Shown here: positions 11,918 to 23,027 of the stretch, piece after piece
Position numbering within the stretch: the stretch's first letter is position 1
How the letters are laid out: each line of letters starts with the position of its first letter
From: Karstenula rhodostoma CBS 690.94
Taxonomy: Eukaryota > Ascomycota > Dothideomycetes > Pleosporales > Didymosphaeriaceae
Reading direction: 5' to 3'
Assembly (NCBI GenBank): GCA_010093485.1
Contig: MU001495.1
Coordinates: 2,369,711 to 2,433,710 of the forward strand
DNA: 64,000 nucleotides
Program-made: the position numbers and the translations under genes
The notes under the pieces: generated by a model
The model's input: only the letters and a program-made list of their open reading frames with translations
What the model was told of the DNA's origin: nothing
Databases searched by the model: none

Positions 11918-13627
11918 CTAGTCATCATCTCCACCCCTCAAGAAACCACCAGGTACAGCTCTTCTCTCCACTTTCTTCAAAGTCATCACCTTCCTACCTC
12001 CGCGACCCTTCCTGTGAGCTTCCCTCCCTTTCAACCAATGCTCCCTGATGTTCTTCGTATCACGGTTGACCTTGGGTGCGAGCAATGCATTCCGCTGTGC
12101 CAGAACCGATACATTGACCTTTCCTTTCTTCACGTCCTTGATAGGCTTTTCGCCACGATCCAAGAACTTGATGTGCCTATTCAACTTCTCTTTCCTGAGC
12201 TCCTCTTCAGTCTTGCCTCCACGGACAGGCGGCGGTGTAGGGGGTCGACGGTCTCCCGCCGCTTCGAGGATTGATTCTGGCAGGAGATCTGGGAGATTGT
12301 GCATATCCACATCCGTGGGAGCTCTCGCCGGAGAAGAACCTTCGTGCTGCTGTCGGCGAGCGAGCTTGGCCTGACTCTTGGCCAACTTTCGTGCCTTCTT
12401 CTCCTCACGCCCACGCTTCTCAGCTTGTTCCTGGGCTATGCGATCGGCGCGCTCTTGGCGGCGTTTTTCTTCTTTCGCCTGTTGTGCTTGTCGCGCGCGC
12501 GTTGTTTCTTCGGCTGTAGCTTTGGCCTTGGACGCGGCCACCGAAGTGGTGACCATCTCAGGAGCTTCATCGGAGTCGCTTCCGTCGTCCTCAGATTCAG
12601 CTGCCGCTGGCGCACTTGTTGGTTCATCCTGCACAGTGGTCGCGGCAGGCTCCTCACTACCGAAGCGCTTGTGTTTTCGAGGTTGATCTACCGTCGTGTC
12701 TGGCGCCACGTCCTCGTAAGCAATGCCGAGTGATGCTAGATCTTGAACCTGGTTCTTCGATGGCTTATCTTCTGTGGTTGCCAAACCTTCAGGACCATCG
12801 CGAGCGGCGTCAGCAACCGATGCTCGCTGTTCCACTGTAGATTTTGCGGTGTCATGCAGCTTTAGGGGAGAAAGGGGAGCTTGCTCGCTTTCCCAAGTCG
12901 AGGAGGGTATTTCTTCCGCCAATGTGGATGCGATGGGGCTCTTTTCTGGTGAATTGACCTTGGACTGTTTCCTCGGCCTTCCCCTCTTGCCCGAACCTTT
13001 GCCTGATGCCGGCGTCGCCTTGGTAGCTTTCGAGGTAGGTCTGGGAGTGAGAGAGCCTTCCCTATCTTCTTCGTCTGCGGTGTTCGCAAACGAATGCTGC
13101 GCCGGTGTGTAGAACACGTCGGCTTCGTCCGCGGACCGCTCCGAAGATGGCTCAGGAATGACAATCTTAGGGCTACCGCGACGTGTGACAGGTGTGCTTG
13201 CTACGGTGAGATCTACGCTCTTCTTGCCCCTCGTCCTGTGCGGGATTGATTTGACATCGCCGGCCGTGTCTGCGCTCTTTGCCCCATCTGTAGATGCCCC
13301 AACGCTATCCTGGGCCTTGTCGCTATTTTCTTCCGTAGCGGTTTCCTCCTTGGACGCGGCCTTTCTTCGCCGTTTGGTCGGAGTCGATATCTCCTGCACC
13401 TCGAGCTCCAGGTGTCGTTTCCCCTTCGCGCTCCTCGTGGAGCTCGCTGGCGTGCTCTGAACCGACCCCGTAGTGCCGGTGCCTCGTCGCGTTGTGACCA
13501 TGACTTCGGCGTCGGCGGCGTCGTCTGCGCTTCTGGGTATGTCCTGGCTGGCTTCTTCGGACTCTCCTTGGTACGACGGCGAGCGACTCAGGATTCGTTT
13601 AGCGGTGTCGAAGACGCGTGCGAACAT
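11918..13627 (-). CDS. U3 snoRNA-associated nucleolar protein (Utp16-type)
   Basis: Likely a component of the small-subunit processome that acts with U3 snoRNA in 18S pre-rRNA processing. Single exon, 569 residues. I start at the ATG at 13627 (MFARVFDTAKRILSR) because the extra in-frame sequence upstream looks like 5' untranslated DNA. The N-terminal two thirds are disordered and Ser/Thr/Lys-rich, with an AT-hook-like GKRGRPRKQ. Then comes the acidic SDSDEAPEMVTTSVAASKA motif typical of the U3_snoRNA_assoc family, followed by a long Glu/Arg/Lys-rich coiled coil (about 390-460) and a conserved C-terminal part with LPDLLPESILE, HIKFLDRGEKPIKDVKKG and NIREHWLKGR. Identification rests on that motif order, from memory of the family; function is inferred. 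Confidence 0.7.
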   Translation of the reverse strand: MFARVFDTAKRILSRSPSYQGESEEASQDIPRSADDAADAEVMVTTRRGTGTTGSVQSTPASSTRSAKGKRHLELEVQEISTPTKRRRKAASKEETATEENSDKAQDSVGASTDGAKSADTAGDVKSIPHRTRGKKSVDLTVASTPVTRRGSPKIVIPEPSSERSADEADVFYTPAQHSFANTADEEDREGSLTPRPTSKATKATPASGKGSGKRGRPRKQSKVNSPEKSPIASTLAEEIPSSTWESEQAPLSPLKLHDTAKSTVEQRASVADAARDGPEGLATTEDKPSKNQVQDLASLGIAYEDVAPDTTVDQPRKHKRFGSEEPAATTVQDEPTSAPAAAESEDDGSDSDEAPEMVTTSVAASKAKATAEETTRARQAQQAKEEKRRQERADRIAQEQAEKRGREEKKARKLAKSQAKLARRQQHEGSSPARAPTDVDMHNLPDLLPESILEAAGDRRPPTPPPVRGGKTEEELRKEKLNRHIKFLDRGEKPIKDVKKGKVNVSVLAQRNALLAPKVNRDTKNIREHWLKGREAHRKGRGGRKVMTLKKVERRAVPGGFLRGGDDD

Positions 13628-13789
13628 GACGTTTGCACAAAAATAAATTTTGTACTGCCGCCAAGCGGGAAAGCGCGACCCACGGCTCGGACCCACGTTT
13701 TCCCTAGCGTCCGAAGCCTAGCGCGTATTTGCGGACCTCCGAAGCTTGAACGCCATGCACCCCTCTCATTGCATCCACCCCAGTTTTGC
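13628..13789. promoter_or_regulatory. Bidirectional promoter between nucleolar and mitochondrial genes
   Basis: Only 162 nt separate two divergent start codons (13627 on - and 13790 on +). Both promoters must lie here or overlap the genes. No defined factor site was identified. Confidence 0.55.
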
Positions 13790-15181
13790 ATGATGTCAAT
13801 TCGTCCGGGCTTTACAGTTCGGGCCGCTCGCCGAATTATCAAAAACGAGCCATGCTTTTTCTGCTTCCATCGCAGTCCTGTATGGGTGCGCAGCTATACA
13901 ATAAAACAACGCTTAGATCCGAGAAAGGGAACGCCTGCACAGGTGCGCGCCGACATAGACGAGCGCAACAGACGGCTGTACTTTCGCATGCTTCAAGCCG
14001 ACAAGCTAATACCATGTAAACTCGAAGATGCCAATAAGATCATTAACCACTTTGTGTCCAACAAGGCCAGTGGTATGGACCCAGCGACCAATGTACGCAT
14101 ATTAGCACAACGTAAAGAACCTTCTCTGACGTCGCTGTCTACACGTTCTTACCGAGAGTTAGGCTACAAAATCCAAATAGTTCACCTACCCATGCTCGCG
14201 ATCCCCATGTTCCGCATACCAGATGTCAATGACACAACTTCCCAACTGCCTCCAAGCCAAAACGCCCCGGTGGCCGCGTCTCTGCTTCTTGCTTGCAGCG
14301 CCGCCGGCGATCTCCAGGCTACGCTACAGATTCTCAACGCCGTCTACTACGGTACTAAGGTCCACAACATGCCTAAAGCCGCGGAGATAGCACGCCTCTT
14401 CACACCAAAAGACATAAGCGACTGTAGGAAGATGCTGGAGCAGCTGGCAGAAGGCAAAGATGGAAAGCCTGGCGCGACTGGTGACGCGAATGCAATGACT
14501 CTGCACGGCAAGTTCTTAGAATTGGCTGGTAACAGGGAGGAAGCTAGATACTTCTACGAGAAGGCATTGGGCCGTTACGACACTAAGGTCTGGCGCGGAT
14601 ACCCGCACCCGATGGCCCTACCCTGGTTGACGCCGTGGACGGAACTTGTGAGCCTCGAAGAAGCGTCTCCAACACCCTCGGTCGAGAAGATGACGGAGGC
14701 ACTGAAGTTTGGCGCTCTGAAGGCCGACGATCCGATGGCCTACTACAAGCTTGCGACTCTCCAAGATTCCAAAACTTCTGAATGGCTCACTTATATGAGC
14801 AAAGCAGCTGCCTCAGGCCACCCCGAAGCTATGTTCAAACTGGGGCAATTCTACCATGAAGTGCAAGCGCAACCATCAAATTTTTCGAAGAACACAGGAT
14901 TCAAGAAAGCCCTGAATTTCATCACCTCCTGGAGGCGAAACGCAGCTGCAGATTTCGGCAAAGAATGGCTCAATGCCGCGGCGACGGGTGGACACAAACC
15001 GGCCATGATGGAAATGGCACAAATATATGAGCGTAACAAACAGGAAGATCAGGCCAAGAGCTGCCTAGAAGCTGTGGTGATAGCGCCACCCAACGGCATT
15101 CCGGAAGAATGGCCGCACCTTGTTATGCAGGCTAAACAGCGGCTTGCTGCATTGCAAAGTACGAGGAGACAGTTGGCATAG
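13790..15181 (+). CDS. Probable mitochondrial protein with Sel1/TPR-like helical repeats
   Basis: Single exon of 463 residues beginning with two adjacent Met codons (MMSIRPGFTVRAARRIIKN). The Arg-rich, acid-free N-terminus looks like a mitochondrial presequence. The middle has an alpha-helical part with ASLLLACSAAGDLQATLQIL. From about residue 250 there are Sel1/TPR-like helical pairs: AMTLHGKFLELAGNREEARY, DPMAYYKLATLQDSKTSEWL, GHPEAMFKLGQFYHE and GHKPAMMEMAQIYERNKQED. This architecture is common in fungal mitochondrial expression or assembly factors, but I do not recognise a named protein. It shares a 162-nt divergent promoter with the nucleolar protein gene. Confidence 0.75.
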   Translation: MMSIRPGFTVRAARRIIKNEPCFFCFHRSPVWVRSYTIKQRLDPRKGTPAQVRADIDERNRRLYFRMLQADKLIPCKLEDANKIINHFVSNKASGMDPATNVRILAQRKEPSLTSLSTRSYRELGYKIQIVHLPMLAIPMFRIPDVNDTTSQLPPSQNAPVAASLLLACSAAGDLQATLQILNAVYYGTKVHNMPKAAEIARLFTPKDISDCRKMLEQLAEGKDGKPGATGDANAMTLHGKFLELAGNREEARYFYEKALGRYDTKVWRGYPHPMALPWLTPWTELVSLEEASPTPSVEKMTEALKFGALKADDPMAYYKLATLQDSKTSEWLTYMSKAAASGHPEAMFKLGQFYHEVQAQPSNFSKNTGFKKALNFITSWRRNAAADFGKEWLNAAATGGHKPAMMEMAQIYERNKQEDQAKSCLEAVVIAPPNGIPEEWPHLVMQAKQRLAALQSTRRQLA

Positions 15182-15257
15182 TATTTGTACATTACTTGAG
15201 ATACCCCGAACGCCCAGGCCAGCCCAGCCGTTCAACATCAATTTCAACATCAATGTA

Positions 15258-18200
15258 CTAAATGATACCAAGCCAGAAGACACTCGACCGCATCTGCATC
15301 GGCAACCCATTGATCCTAACGTCCACGCGTGCTTGGATATCTTTCTGCATCTCAAGCTTGTTCAGAAGATAGTCATCCACATCTCCGCGCCCGCCGTTCC
15401 CAACATTGTCGATTCGGAACCTTACATCCTGTATGGAGTACTGCACTAACTTGTCTTTCCCACCATCTGGCCCATTGTCATTGGTGTTCATCACCTTCTG
15501 CGTCACGTCCGCCTGCTCGCGACTCATAATCATCGCCGTCGGATTGCCACTGTGTGTGTTGTCAGTTAGATCATAAGCCACCTAGTATGGACATAGATAC
15601 CTGTGTTCGAATCTCGGCCAAGGCACCTTCAGGAACAGCGGGCCGCGCAGGTCCTCGCCCGCGCACACCTGCCGCCGCCCGAATACGTCCTGCGTGAAGT
15701 CGCGCCAGCCGGTCGTCTGATCGCCAAAGTCCCAGGCCAGCCGTACTTCGTCGCCGGGCTTGATGTGGAGCTGGGAGGGGTCCACCTTCAGGAGGCGCCA
15801 GTACTGGTACTCGTCGGAGTCGGACATGGCGGGGAGAAACTCGCCCTGCGCGTTGCGGAAGACGACCATGTGCGAAGCGTTAGGTGTCGTGACGGTGTCT
15901 TTGTCCTTGGGCTTGTTTTCCGGGTCGCTGAAGGGGAGTGTGCGGAGTATGACGCGGGTTCCATGCTTGAGCTGGGATCCTGTTAGTTCGACGGATAGAG
16001 GCGTGGGCATGAAATGCAAACCTCTTCATCGAACGGTGCAATCATCGTCCATACACTCTTTACGTACGCTGCATTCCATTTAGCGCCATAAAAAGTGTCC
16101 TCAACCTTGAAGTTTTCGTATCCAAGAATCGTTGGCGCCCGATATGTCTGGGGATTGAAGATGGGGATGGCGTATTGGATGTCGACACGCCCCCAGTATT
16201 GCTCGATGGAAGCTACGCCGTTCAAGCGCGGAGTGACGGCTCTGTCGACGTCGTGACCTAGGTAGAACGAAGCGTTGTTGCCCTTGTTCTCTATGCTCAA
16301 GCTGTTCGTGGGCGACAGAACGCGCAAGCGCGCTTTGCATTCGTGCGACTCGTCCAGAAGGATGTAGCGGCTGAGGGCGGGGACTGCCTGTACGAACCAT
16401 GACTGCACGGCTTCGTAGCCAGGCATGCCTGATATAATCTCTACGAGAGGGGAGAGACCGTCGCGCTATGGTGAAGTTAGCGTCAAGGTCGCGGGGTATG
16501 TCGACAACATAAAAGACTTGACCCTCATTGCACGAGGGGACAGAAACAGGAAGAAGGAACACTCACATTGATCACGCGCCAATTCTCAAACTTTGCAACC
16601 GTCCCACTCCATCCAGATGGATTGTTAGCCATGATGGTATCCCCACCCACCGCCTCAAAGACAGCAGTTTCCTTCTGCTCGCGGGCCGCGTTCGCATTCT
16701 CGGTCGCATTCCCCGAAGCTGAGTCGTGCTTCACGCTCGCACTGGCGCTGAAACCGCCGTACCCCCCAGAAATCGAAGCACCGATCGAGCTCTTAAACGA
16801 CTCCTTCTGCTGCTCCTCCGTCTTCTTCTCCGTGCTATCCACGATCTTCGTAGACAACAGACGCCCACCAAGCGTTATGCGTTGGCAGAAAAGCTGGCCA
16901 TATTCTTGATGCAGCTTACGCAAGGCTTTGATGTTCTTCGTCTTCCGGATCGTCTCGATGAGTCCTGCGAGTTCCTCCGTGGGCTCCATTTCATCGGGCC
17001 AGAGCAGCAGATCACATCGTGGAAACATGTAGCGCGCGATAAGGGTTTTGTGCGTGGCTGCATCCATGGCCTTGGATTGTTTGGATTGACTGCTGGCAGT
17101 GCCGCCGCTTATACTAGCGGAGAAGCCGTAGCCGCTGCCACCTACTGAGGCTTCGGTAGACGATTCGCTGAAGTCGCTCTTCGCCATCGAAACGCTGAGC
17201 TCGGTTTCGTGGGCCGTGATCTCGATCCTGGAGTCGTCGTTGACGCGGAAGTTGGGGATGCCCTTGTCGGATGTGGGCACGAGGGACTCCACGCTGTCCT
17301 CGGAATTGACTTGGGCCGCATCTGTCGAGGCTTTGGTTTTCTTCTTCTCCGTTGAGACCTCAGTCTTGTTTTTCTCTGTTGGGACTTCATCCTTCTTTTT
17401 GTCTATGGGGACTTCGCCATCTTTCTTTTCTGTCGGAACCTCACCATCATTCTTCGTGGAGGCGTCCTCCTTCTTTTTCTCTGTGGCAGCTTCGGCCTCT
17501 CTCGTCGCTATCAAAGCTTCGGCCTCATTTTGCTCTCCTGTCATAATTATCGCGTTGTCTTGCGGAGTCGACTCCTCACTAGCAACAAAGTCCGGGATGC
17601 CAGCAACGGAAGTCTGGTCGACCTTTGAGCGCAGTCTAAAAGCTGGTTTTGGAGCCCGAACGATGCGCTTAGAGAATGGATCGATGATCCAGCCATAGAA
17701 GACGGCGCAATTGCGCAACACTACAGCCCACTCGTTCTCATGCAGCGTTCCGGCGCTCTTGCCTTCAGATGGGCCGAAAGCTTCTGCTTCGATCAGGTCC
17801 GCCGATTTCTCTGACTTCTCGAGAAGGCCTCCTTCAATAGAGGCTTCCCTCTCGATTTGGACTGCGAGTTTCTCGCCGAGGTCCACTGGCTTGAATTCCG
17901 TAAGCGAAGATGCATCTGCGCCACCAGCACCCTTCCCTGCAGATTCTCCAAGCTTCGTGGAGCGAAAGTACAGTTTCAGGCTAGGCGTCCCGCTCCCTGG
18001 CGCAGAGGCTTCTGAATCCCCCTCCAGACCAAGGTATTCGCTGAACGAAATGGCTTCATCGTCGATCAACGTGCCTGACTGGGTGCAAAACTTCTCAATC
18101 GAGGGGTAACGTGACATCTGTGGAACCAGCTTGCGTAGGCCTGCAAGAGATAGAGTACCAGCATCGGTACGCTTGGTAGCCGTCAAGATCTTGTCCAGAC

Positions 18201-18773
18201 TTTGAGATAGGATGCTGCCAGTAACATGCCCAGCGCCTTCACTAGCGCCCAGTTTGACTGTGCGGATGATGAAAGGGCGTGCGCGAAGTACATCAGCATG
18301 GTCAGTACTACCTGCATGATTTCCCTTGGGCTCCTCCGGGATTGGCGATAGACCTGAATCAGTTTAGATGTTGTAGTAAGTTGCTACCCGCTGGCACACT
18401 TACTCTCTTTTCCTGCTTCTGAAGGCCCATTTCCTCCAGCTGGGGCATGATGCTCAGGTTTCGAGCCGGCGGGCCCGGCCTCTGTGCCCTCAGAAGAGCT
18501 CTTACTGGCAGAACTTTCGTGAGTGGCTGCTGGTGACGCATGCTCGTTGACATGAAGTGCGTTTGAACTGGATGTTGGCTTATGGTTTGGATCGGGCTCG
18601 TGGCTTCCCGCAAGGGAATTCTTTGCAGTGGCACCTTTCAGACTTCCTGATGCATGCATCATGAACAATGGAGCAGGTGGTGAAGTGGAAGGCGTAACGA
18701 AGTTGGGAGTTGCACTTGAGGAACCGTGTCTACCAGCAGGTATATCTATTGGTGGACGGGATGAATGGTCCAT
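15258..18773 (-). CDS. MACPF-like domain protein with Lys/Glu repeat linker
   Basis: Member of the fungal MACPF-like (perforin-fold) proteins, which may oligomerise and insert into membranes. Five phase-consistent exons (18404-18773, 16567-18353, 16022-16465, 15601-15971, 15258-15549) give about 1087 residues. Residues 1-123 are Ser/His/Pro-rich. A globular segment follows with RARPFIIRTVKLG and FCTQSGTLIDDEAISFSEYL, perhaps ubiquitin-like. A charged linker (about 414-465) carries degenerate 10-residue repeats of the EVPTEKK type. The MACPF core has a YG-x2-F-x6-GG signature at 608-620 (YGQLFCQRITLGG), flanked by two Gly/Ser/Ala-rich segments (about 524-546 and 641-681), where membrane-inserting hairpins sit in this fold. 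No signal peptide is seen. A good acceptor just upstream of 18812 means a 5' exon may be missing from this model. Its pair is the divergent gene at 19755. Confidence 0.75.
17330..17490 (-). repeat. Degenerate coding repeat, Lys/Glu/Thr-rich 10-mers
   Basis: Within the MACPF-like gene, five to six imperfect units of about 30 nt encode variants of EVPTEKKKD. They form a charged, probably disordered linker before the MACPF core. Divergence between units argues against a recent expansion. Confidence 0.6.
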
Positions 18774-19754
18774 TCCCGAATGTCGATTCGCTTGCTTTTG
18801 GACGAAGAGCACCTGTAACAGATATGATAGTTAACCAGCTGTGAAGAGAAACCTGGGTTCAAATCAAACAGCACCGTCAGCTATCGGTCTCTTAGCGAGA
18901 TGCTTCATCGCAACACCCTGTGGAAGATTGGTCCAGTCCGCATGATAAGGCAAGCTCGATACTAGCGGCATGTTCGAGATTCAGCGCCACCATTCGCGAA
19001 GGGAAGCCACAACTTTAGAAAAGGCAGCTGAACTCATGGCGTTGATGGTCATTCAGGTCGTTGTCAAGCCTGGAGGTTATTCCGCGCACGATGACTAGAG
19101 GTGCGGTGGTAATGCAGTGGTCTCGCTTTGGCCACACTGCACTTGCCTCTGGTACACGAACATCTAGATCCTGCATCGTTACTCAGCTTGGAGGCATTCC
19201 CCGCACCCTCACCAGAATAATACGTGCGGGGCCAAATCGGATGGCAGCCAGGCCAAGAATACCCGCATAGGAGGTTTTGACGAACGCCAGTGAGAAGGCC
19301 GACTACTTTTGTAGATTCACATGTCTAAGCAGCCGAGCTTTCTGATTGGTCCACGCTAACGCTAGCCGGGCACCCTTTGTAAGCAGGACTATGCGCCTTT
19401 GTCCTCACATTGTGGATATTGATATTATCTGAGGCTGGCTGAAGCTAAGAAAGACCGGTTCATGTCAGCCGTACGTCTGCAAAGCTTCACCATCCATCGT
19501 CTTGGCTTGCGCCGTGCGCAGGCGTGCAGCATTATTTCGCCGATTCGCTGGCCTGGGCCCTGGCGGAGTAGCTTCCGCTTCATCGGGGAGGGTAGAGGTG
19601 ACGGAGACCCTGAAGTATGTCGTTCATGGGGCTGATATATGGCTCCGTTGGCGATCAGATGTTCTCGTCCCGAGTTCTCTAAAAGGACTTACAGCCCATC
19701 CAGCACTTTCTGTTGCTTCCTGTCGCTGCGTGTACGCATCCTCTCCTAGCCAAG
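18774..19754. promoter_or_regulatory. Divergent intergenic region between two MACPF-like genes
   Basis: About 980 nt between the two start codons. It probably contains both promoters and perhaps a 5' exon of the minus-strand gene: an acceptor-like sequence with a TTAAC branch ends at about 18813. A loose direct similarity of about 30 nt is visible between 19065-19095 and 19188-19218. No other gene is supported. Confidence 0.45.
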
Positions 19755-22700
19755 ATGGCGTTGCTCTTAGCACCTTACAATGATTCTATGCGTCTGGTAT
19801 GTACCATCGCTGAAGACAATGTTTTTTCTTGCAGCCCCTCCTGGGCGTAGGACATATTATTATCGAGACCGTATCATTATACAAACATAACCTTACTGAC
19901 CGTTGTATCAGGGCATGGGATTCAATTCCTACACACAGACCATGTGCATCGATGGCGCCGTCCAAGTCACAAGCGGCAACCAGACCCAGGCGGACAACCC
20001 CTCCCAGGTTGTGACCTACTCCTCCAAGTTCGTCGAGCGGTTGTCCGATATCGTCAGCTCCATGAACATCTCATACAGCTCCGCGATCAAGAAAGGGACA
20101 ATCGAGGTTGCCGGCAATGGCAATTCAATCGACGAGGACAAGATCAAAGCCTCAGATGTCAACCTTGTGGTTGCCGTCCAGGTGATAAACCAGACAACGA
20201 TTCTCGAGAGCTCAGCAAAGTTCTTGCCTATGGAGGGTGTCAATCCCAGCACCTCAGCCTTCAACGACTCTTTTGGCGACTGCTATATTTCTGGGTTCAT
20301 CGAAGGAGGCGACTTTAGTAGTATCATCTCGATGCGCTGCTTAGATCGTTCAAAGAAAGATAGCGTAGTCCGATCGTAAGATCCTATTCAAGGTGTTAGT
20401 CCTTGACTGACGTTCGTAGCATCAAGCAATCGACCAAGTCTTCAGAGCCCGAAGGCTTCTCCTTGGATGCATACTCATTCAACAATTCCTTGTCAAATAC
20501 CCGCTCAATGCAAGATACCGAAACCACAGTGTCTGTTAGCTGGATGGGTGGTGGTCAATTCAAAAACTCCTCGGCAACCTGGGACGTGAATTCTGTGCAT
20601 GCTGCCGCGGCCGCATTCCCAGCTGCGGTTGCAAAAACACCCCAGAGAACCTGGTAAATGTTCCTGAATGGCTATTCGCGGCCCAACTCACACTTCAGCT
20701 AGGGCTATATTGACCAAATACAAAGCAAATCGTAGTTTCAACGATTGGGCAATTAAACTAAGCCTACAACCTCTTGAGTACGACGCTGTCCTCTCGTATA
20801 CCGCAGAGCTTTTCAACAACTTCATGGAGTACAAGCAGCTCATCAAAAAGGTGCAAAACATCATTCAGAACAGAGATGCTTATGGCAAGATATCCGATCC
20901 AGTTGACGAAGCGAAGCTCTCTAATGGATGGCAGGGGTGATGTTGAAGACCAATGCGATTCCAACTGACATCTCCACTCTCGTAGCAGTTCGTTCTGCTC
21001 TGCGGAACGAGATGAACAAGATCGTGGCTGTAGTGAGTGTGCATAGAAGTCTGCTCGTCCTGACTTTCTCGCTTACGTAGTAGGTCAATGTTCTCTCGAA
21101 GAACCCGTCCTTGCTACATTCGGCGAGCAGTTTCAACATTGTCCCCAAAGACCCCCTCGTCCGGAAGATCATGGAGGAAGCCATATCGGCAGGTCCAGAG
21201 TCTAAGGTCATCTTTGACTCGACAAAGACGGAAAAGTCCAAATCTCCAGAAGTCCCGACGGCACCCAGCAGTCCTGCCGCATCATCCAAGGCTCAATCCT
21301 CGGATGAAGGTGACTTCGACAAAATAGAGCATGTTGATGCCAAGACCCCATCGAGGGAGCATCGCCCTGCAACGGAGCATTCCTCTGGGGTCGAGGCTCC
21401 TCCTGTGACACCGCCAGCCCCCACAACTGCACCCACCCCAGAACCACAAGCGCCCAAAGAGAACATCAAGATTGACCTGAGCCAGTTGATTGCCCCAGAA
21501 ATATGGGCCGATCTCCTGCCAGTCCGTGTAAAGACCGAACCTATCGAGGGCACCAGCGACGCAGCTCTTGCAGCTGCGGCTACGATCTTCCCACCCCCGC
21601 CGGACAACGACGCCGCCAGCAAATTCCTTTCCGTTGACAATAAGACAATCATTATACACGTCGCTGTGTGCGGTATCCACGATGTTACATCTACGATCCA
21701 AGGCCTCATCAAAGATGGGACCTCCGTCGAAGTCAGGATTTCCGACATCGACGCTCTCGTATACGATGCCAGCGTCTATGACTCCCTCCCAAGGCCCTTT
21801 ACCAAAAGCTTGGCTATCTTGTATCAGTACGGAGATCAGCCCCTGCGAGTGGCCACTGCAGACCACATCGACAAAACAGGAAAACTGCTCACCGTCACCA
21901 ACAAGTCCGAAGATCCGCAGCTGACGCCTCGCAAATGGAGCCCCGAATCATGGTCAATCCTTGGTGCTGTCTATGGTGGAAAGGTGTTCAACACTGAGAA
22001 TCATACGAGAATTGTCGAAGATGCCATCCGCAAGGACTACAGTGATTCCGGGTCTAAAGGCCGTCACGTGTCCTTCAGCAACCATTTATTTGGCGAGGAC
22101 CCATGGCCCACGAATACCAAAACGGGTATCGTGTTCTATCGGCGCGAGGAAGGGGACAAAAAGCCCATCTATGCTGCTGTCGGCATTGAAGGCAAGGAGC
22201 CTGCCGCCCTCACGCCCCAGCCGCAATTAGCTGCCTTTGTGAATACAGTTCAGCACGAAACAGAAGTGATCAAAACGGTCGAGGTTATTAAAGAAGTCCC
22301 GAAGGAAGTGATCAAGACTATCGTTAAAGAGGTGCCGAAGGAAGTTATTAAGACTGTTGAGGTCGTCAAAGAAGTCCCGAAGGAAGTAATTAAGGTAGCG
22401 ACGTCCTAAAATCTCGTGGAGTGTTGTAGCTAACCAGTGCTCAAGGAAGTCGAAGTCATCAAAGAAGTGGAGGTGGAATCCGGCAATGCCATCCACTTGC
22501 AAGGTACCCAATCCAACCGTAAGTCTTGTTTCTCCCTCTCTAACGTCGCTCCAATAATCCTCAACTGATAGCTAACTGCGCATCCAGGCTATTCAGTTAC
22601 ATTCGAGGCCGGTCAAATGCACGTTGGTGCCTCTGGCGACTTCGTGGTCTTTCCAAACGGAGTCAAACACGTCTACCAAGATGACGGCAACTACGTTGTT

Positions 22701-22979
22701 TATCAAAGTAATCAAGTTATGTGGGCTCACGATAGACCTCGCTCTGTACCCGGCGAGAGTCTATACTTTCAAAGCGACGGCAACTTCGTGGCATATGGGC
22801 AGAATGGTAATGTGATATGGACTACGAATACGCACGAACAGGGCGGTCAGAAGCTTGTGCTTAGCAGTGAACGGCCATTTGTCGAGATTTTTACCGATGG
22901 TATATGCATTTGGGATTCAAATCGGGGTCCGCGGGCTGTCGCCACGAATGGGGAGGAGGTTCAGTTCGTAGGAGAATAG
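19755..22979 (+). pseudogene. MACPF-like protein with C-terminal bulb-type lectin domain, one frame break
   Basis: Putative pore-forming/lectin fusion. Exons: 19755-19796, 19912-20375, 20420-20653, 20703-21032, 21084-22394, 22446-22518, 22588-22979; introns are 44-115 nt and phases agree except inside the fourth exon. The start MALLLAPYNDSMRL has a good context (AAGATGG). The MACPF-type signature FGDCYISGFIEGG lies at residues 135-147. A Pro/Thr-rich linker follows 21230, then a globular part, a VIKEVPKE-type repeat rod (22261-22480) and a C-terminal bulb lectin with two Q-x-D-x-N-x-V-x-Y motifs (QDDGNYVVY and a QSDGNFVAY variant). In the fourth exon the frame changes in a G run near 20932-20939: coding-like sequence continues one frame over. 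A splice-like alternative (20938-20986) gives stops downstream. So this is either a 1-nt lesion or a sequencing error. No signal peptide seen. Confidence 0.7.
22261..22480 (+). repeat. Coding repeat, VIKEVPKE-type units
   Basis: Near-repeated units of about 33 nt encode KEVPKEVIKT variants between the MACPF part and the lectin domain. The alternating Lys/Glu/Val pattern suggests a charged rod or stalk that would hold the lectin away from the body. An intron (22395-22445) interrupts the array. Confidence 0.65.
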
Positions 22980-23027
22980 CTACAACCCAATACAGCTGGT
23001 CGCACAACGACTATCCTTACGTCCGTT

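Noticed and set aside
18855..18880. tRNA B-box-like GGTTCAAATC sequence
   Set aside because: No A box, acceptor stem or cloverleaf could be found at the right distance.
20938..20986. Apparent 49-nt intron with ACTGAC branch and GTAG end in the MACPF-lectin gene
   Set aside because: Using it gives stop codons in the following sequence, whereas the segment itself reads as protein continuous with the next part in one frame.
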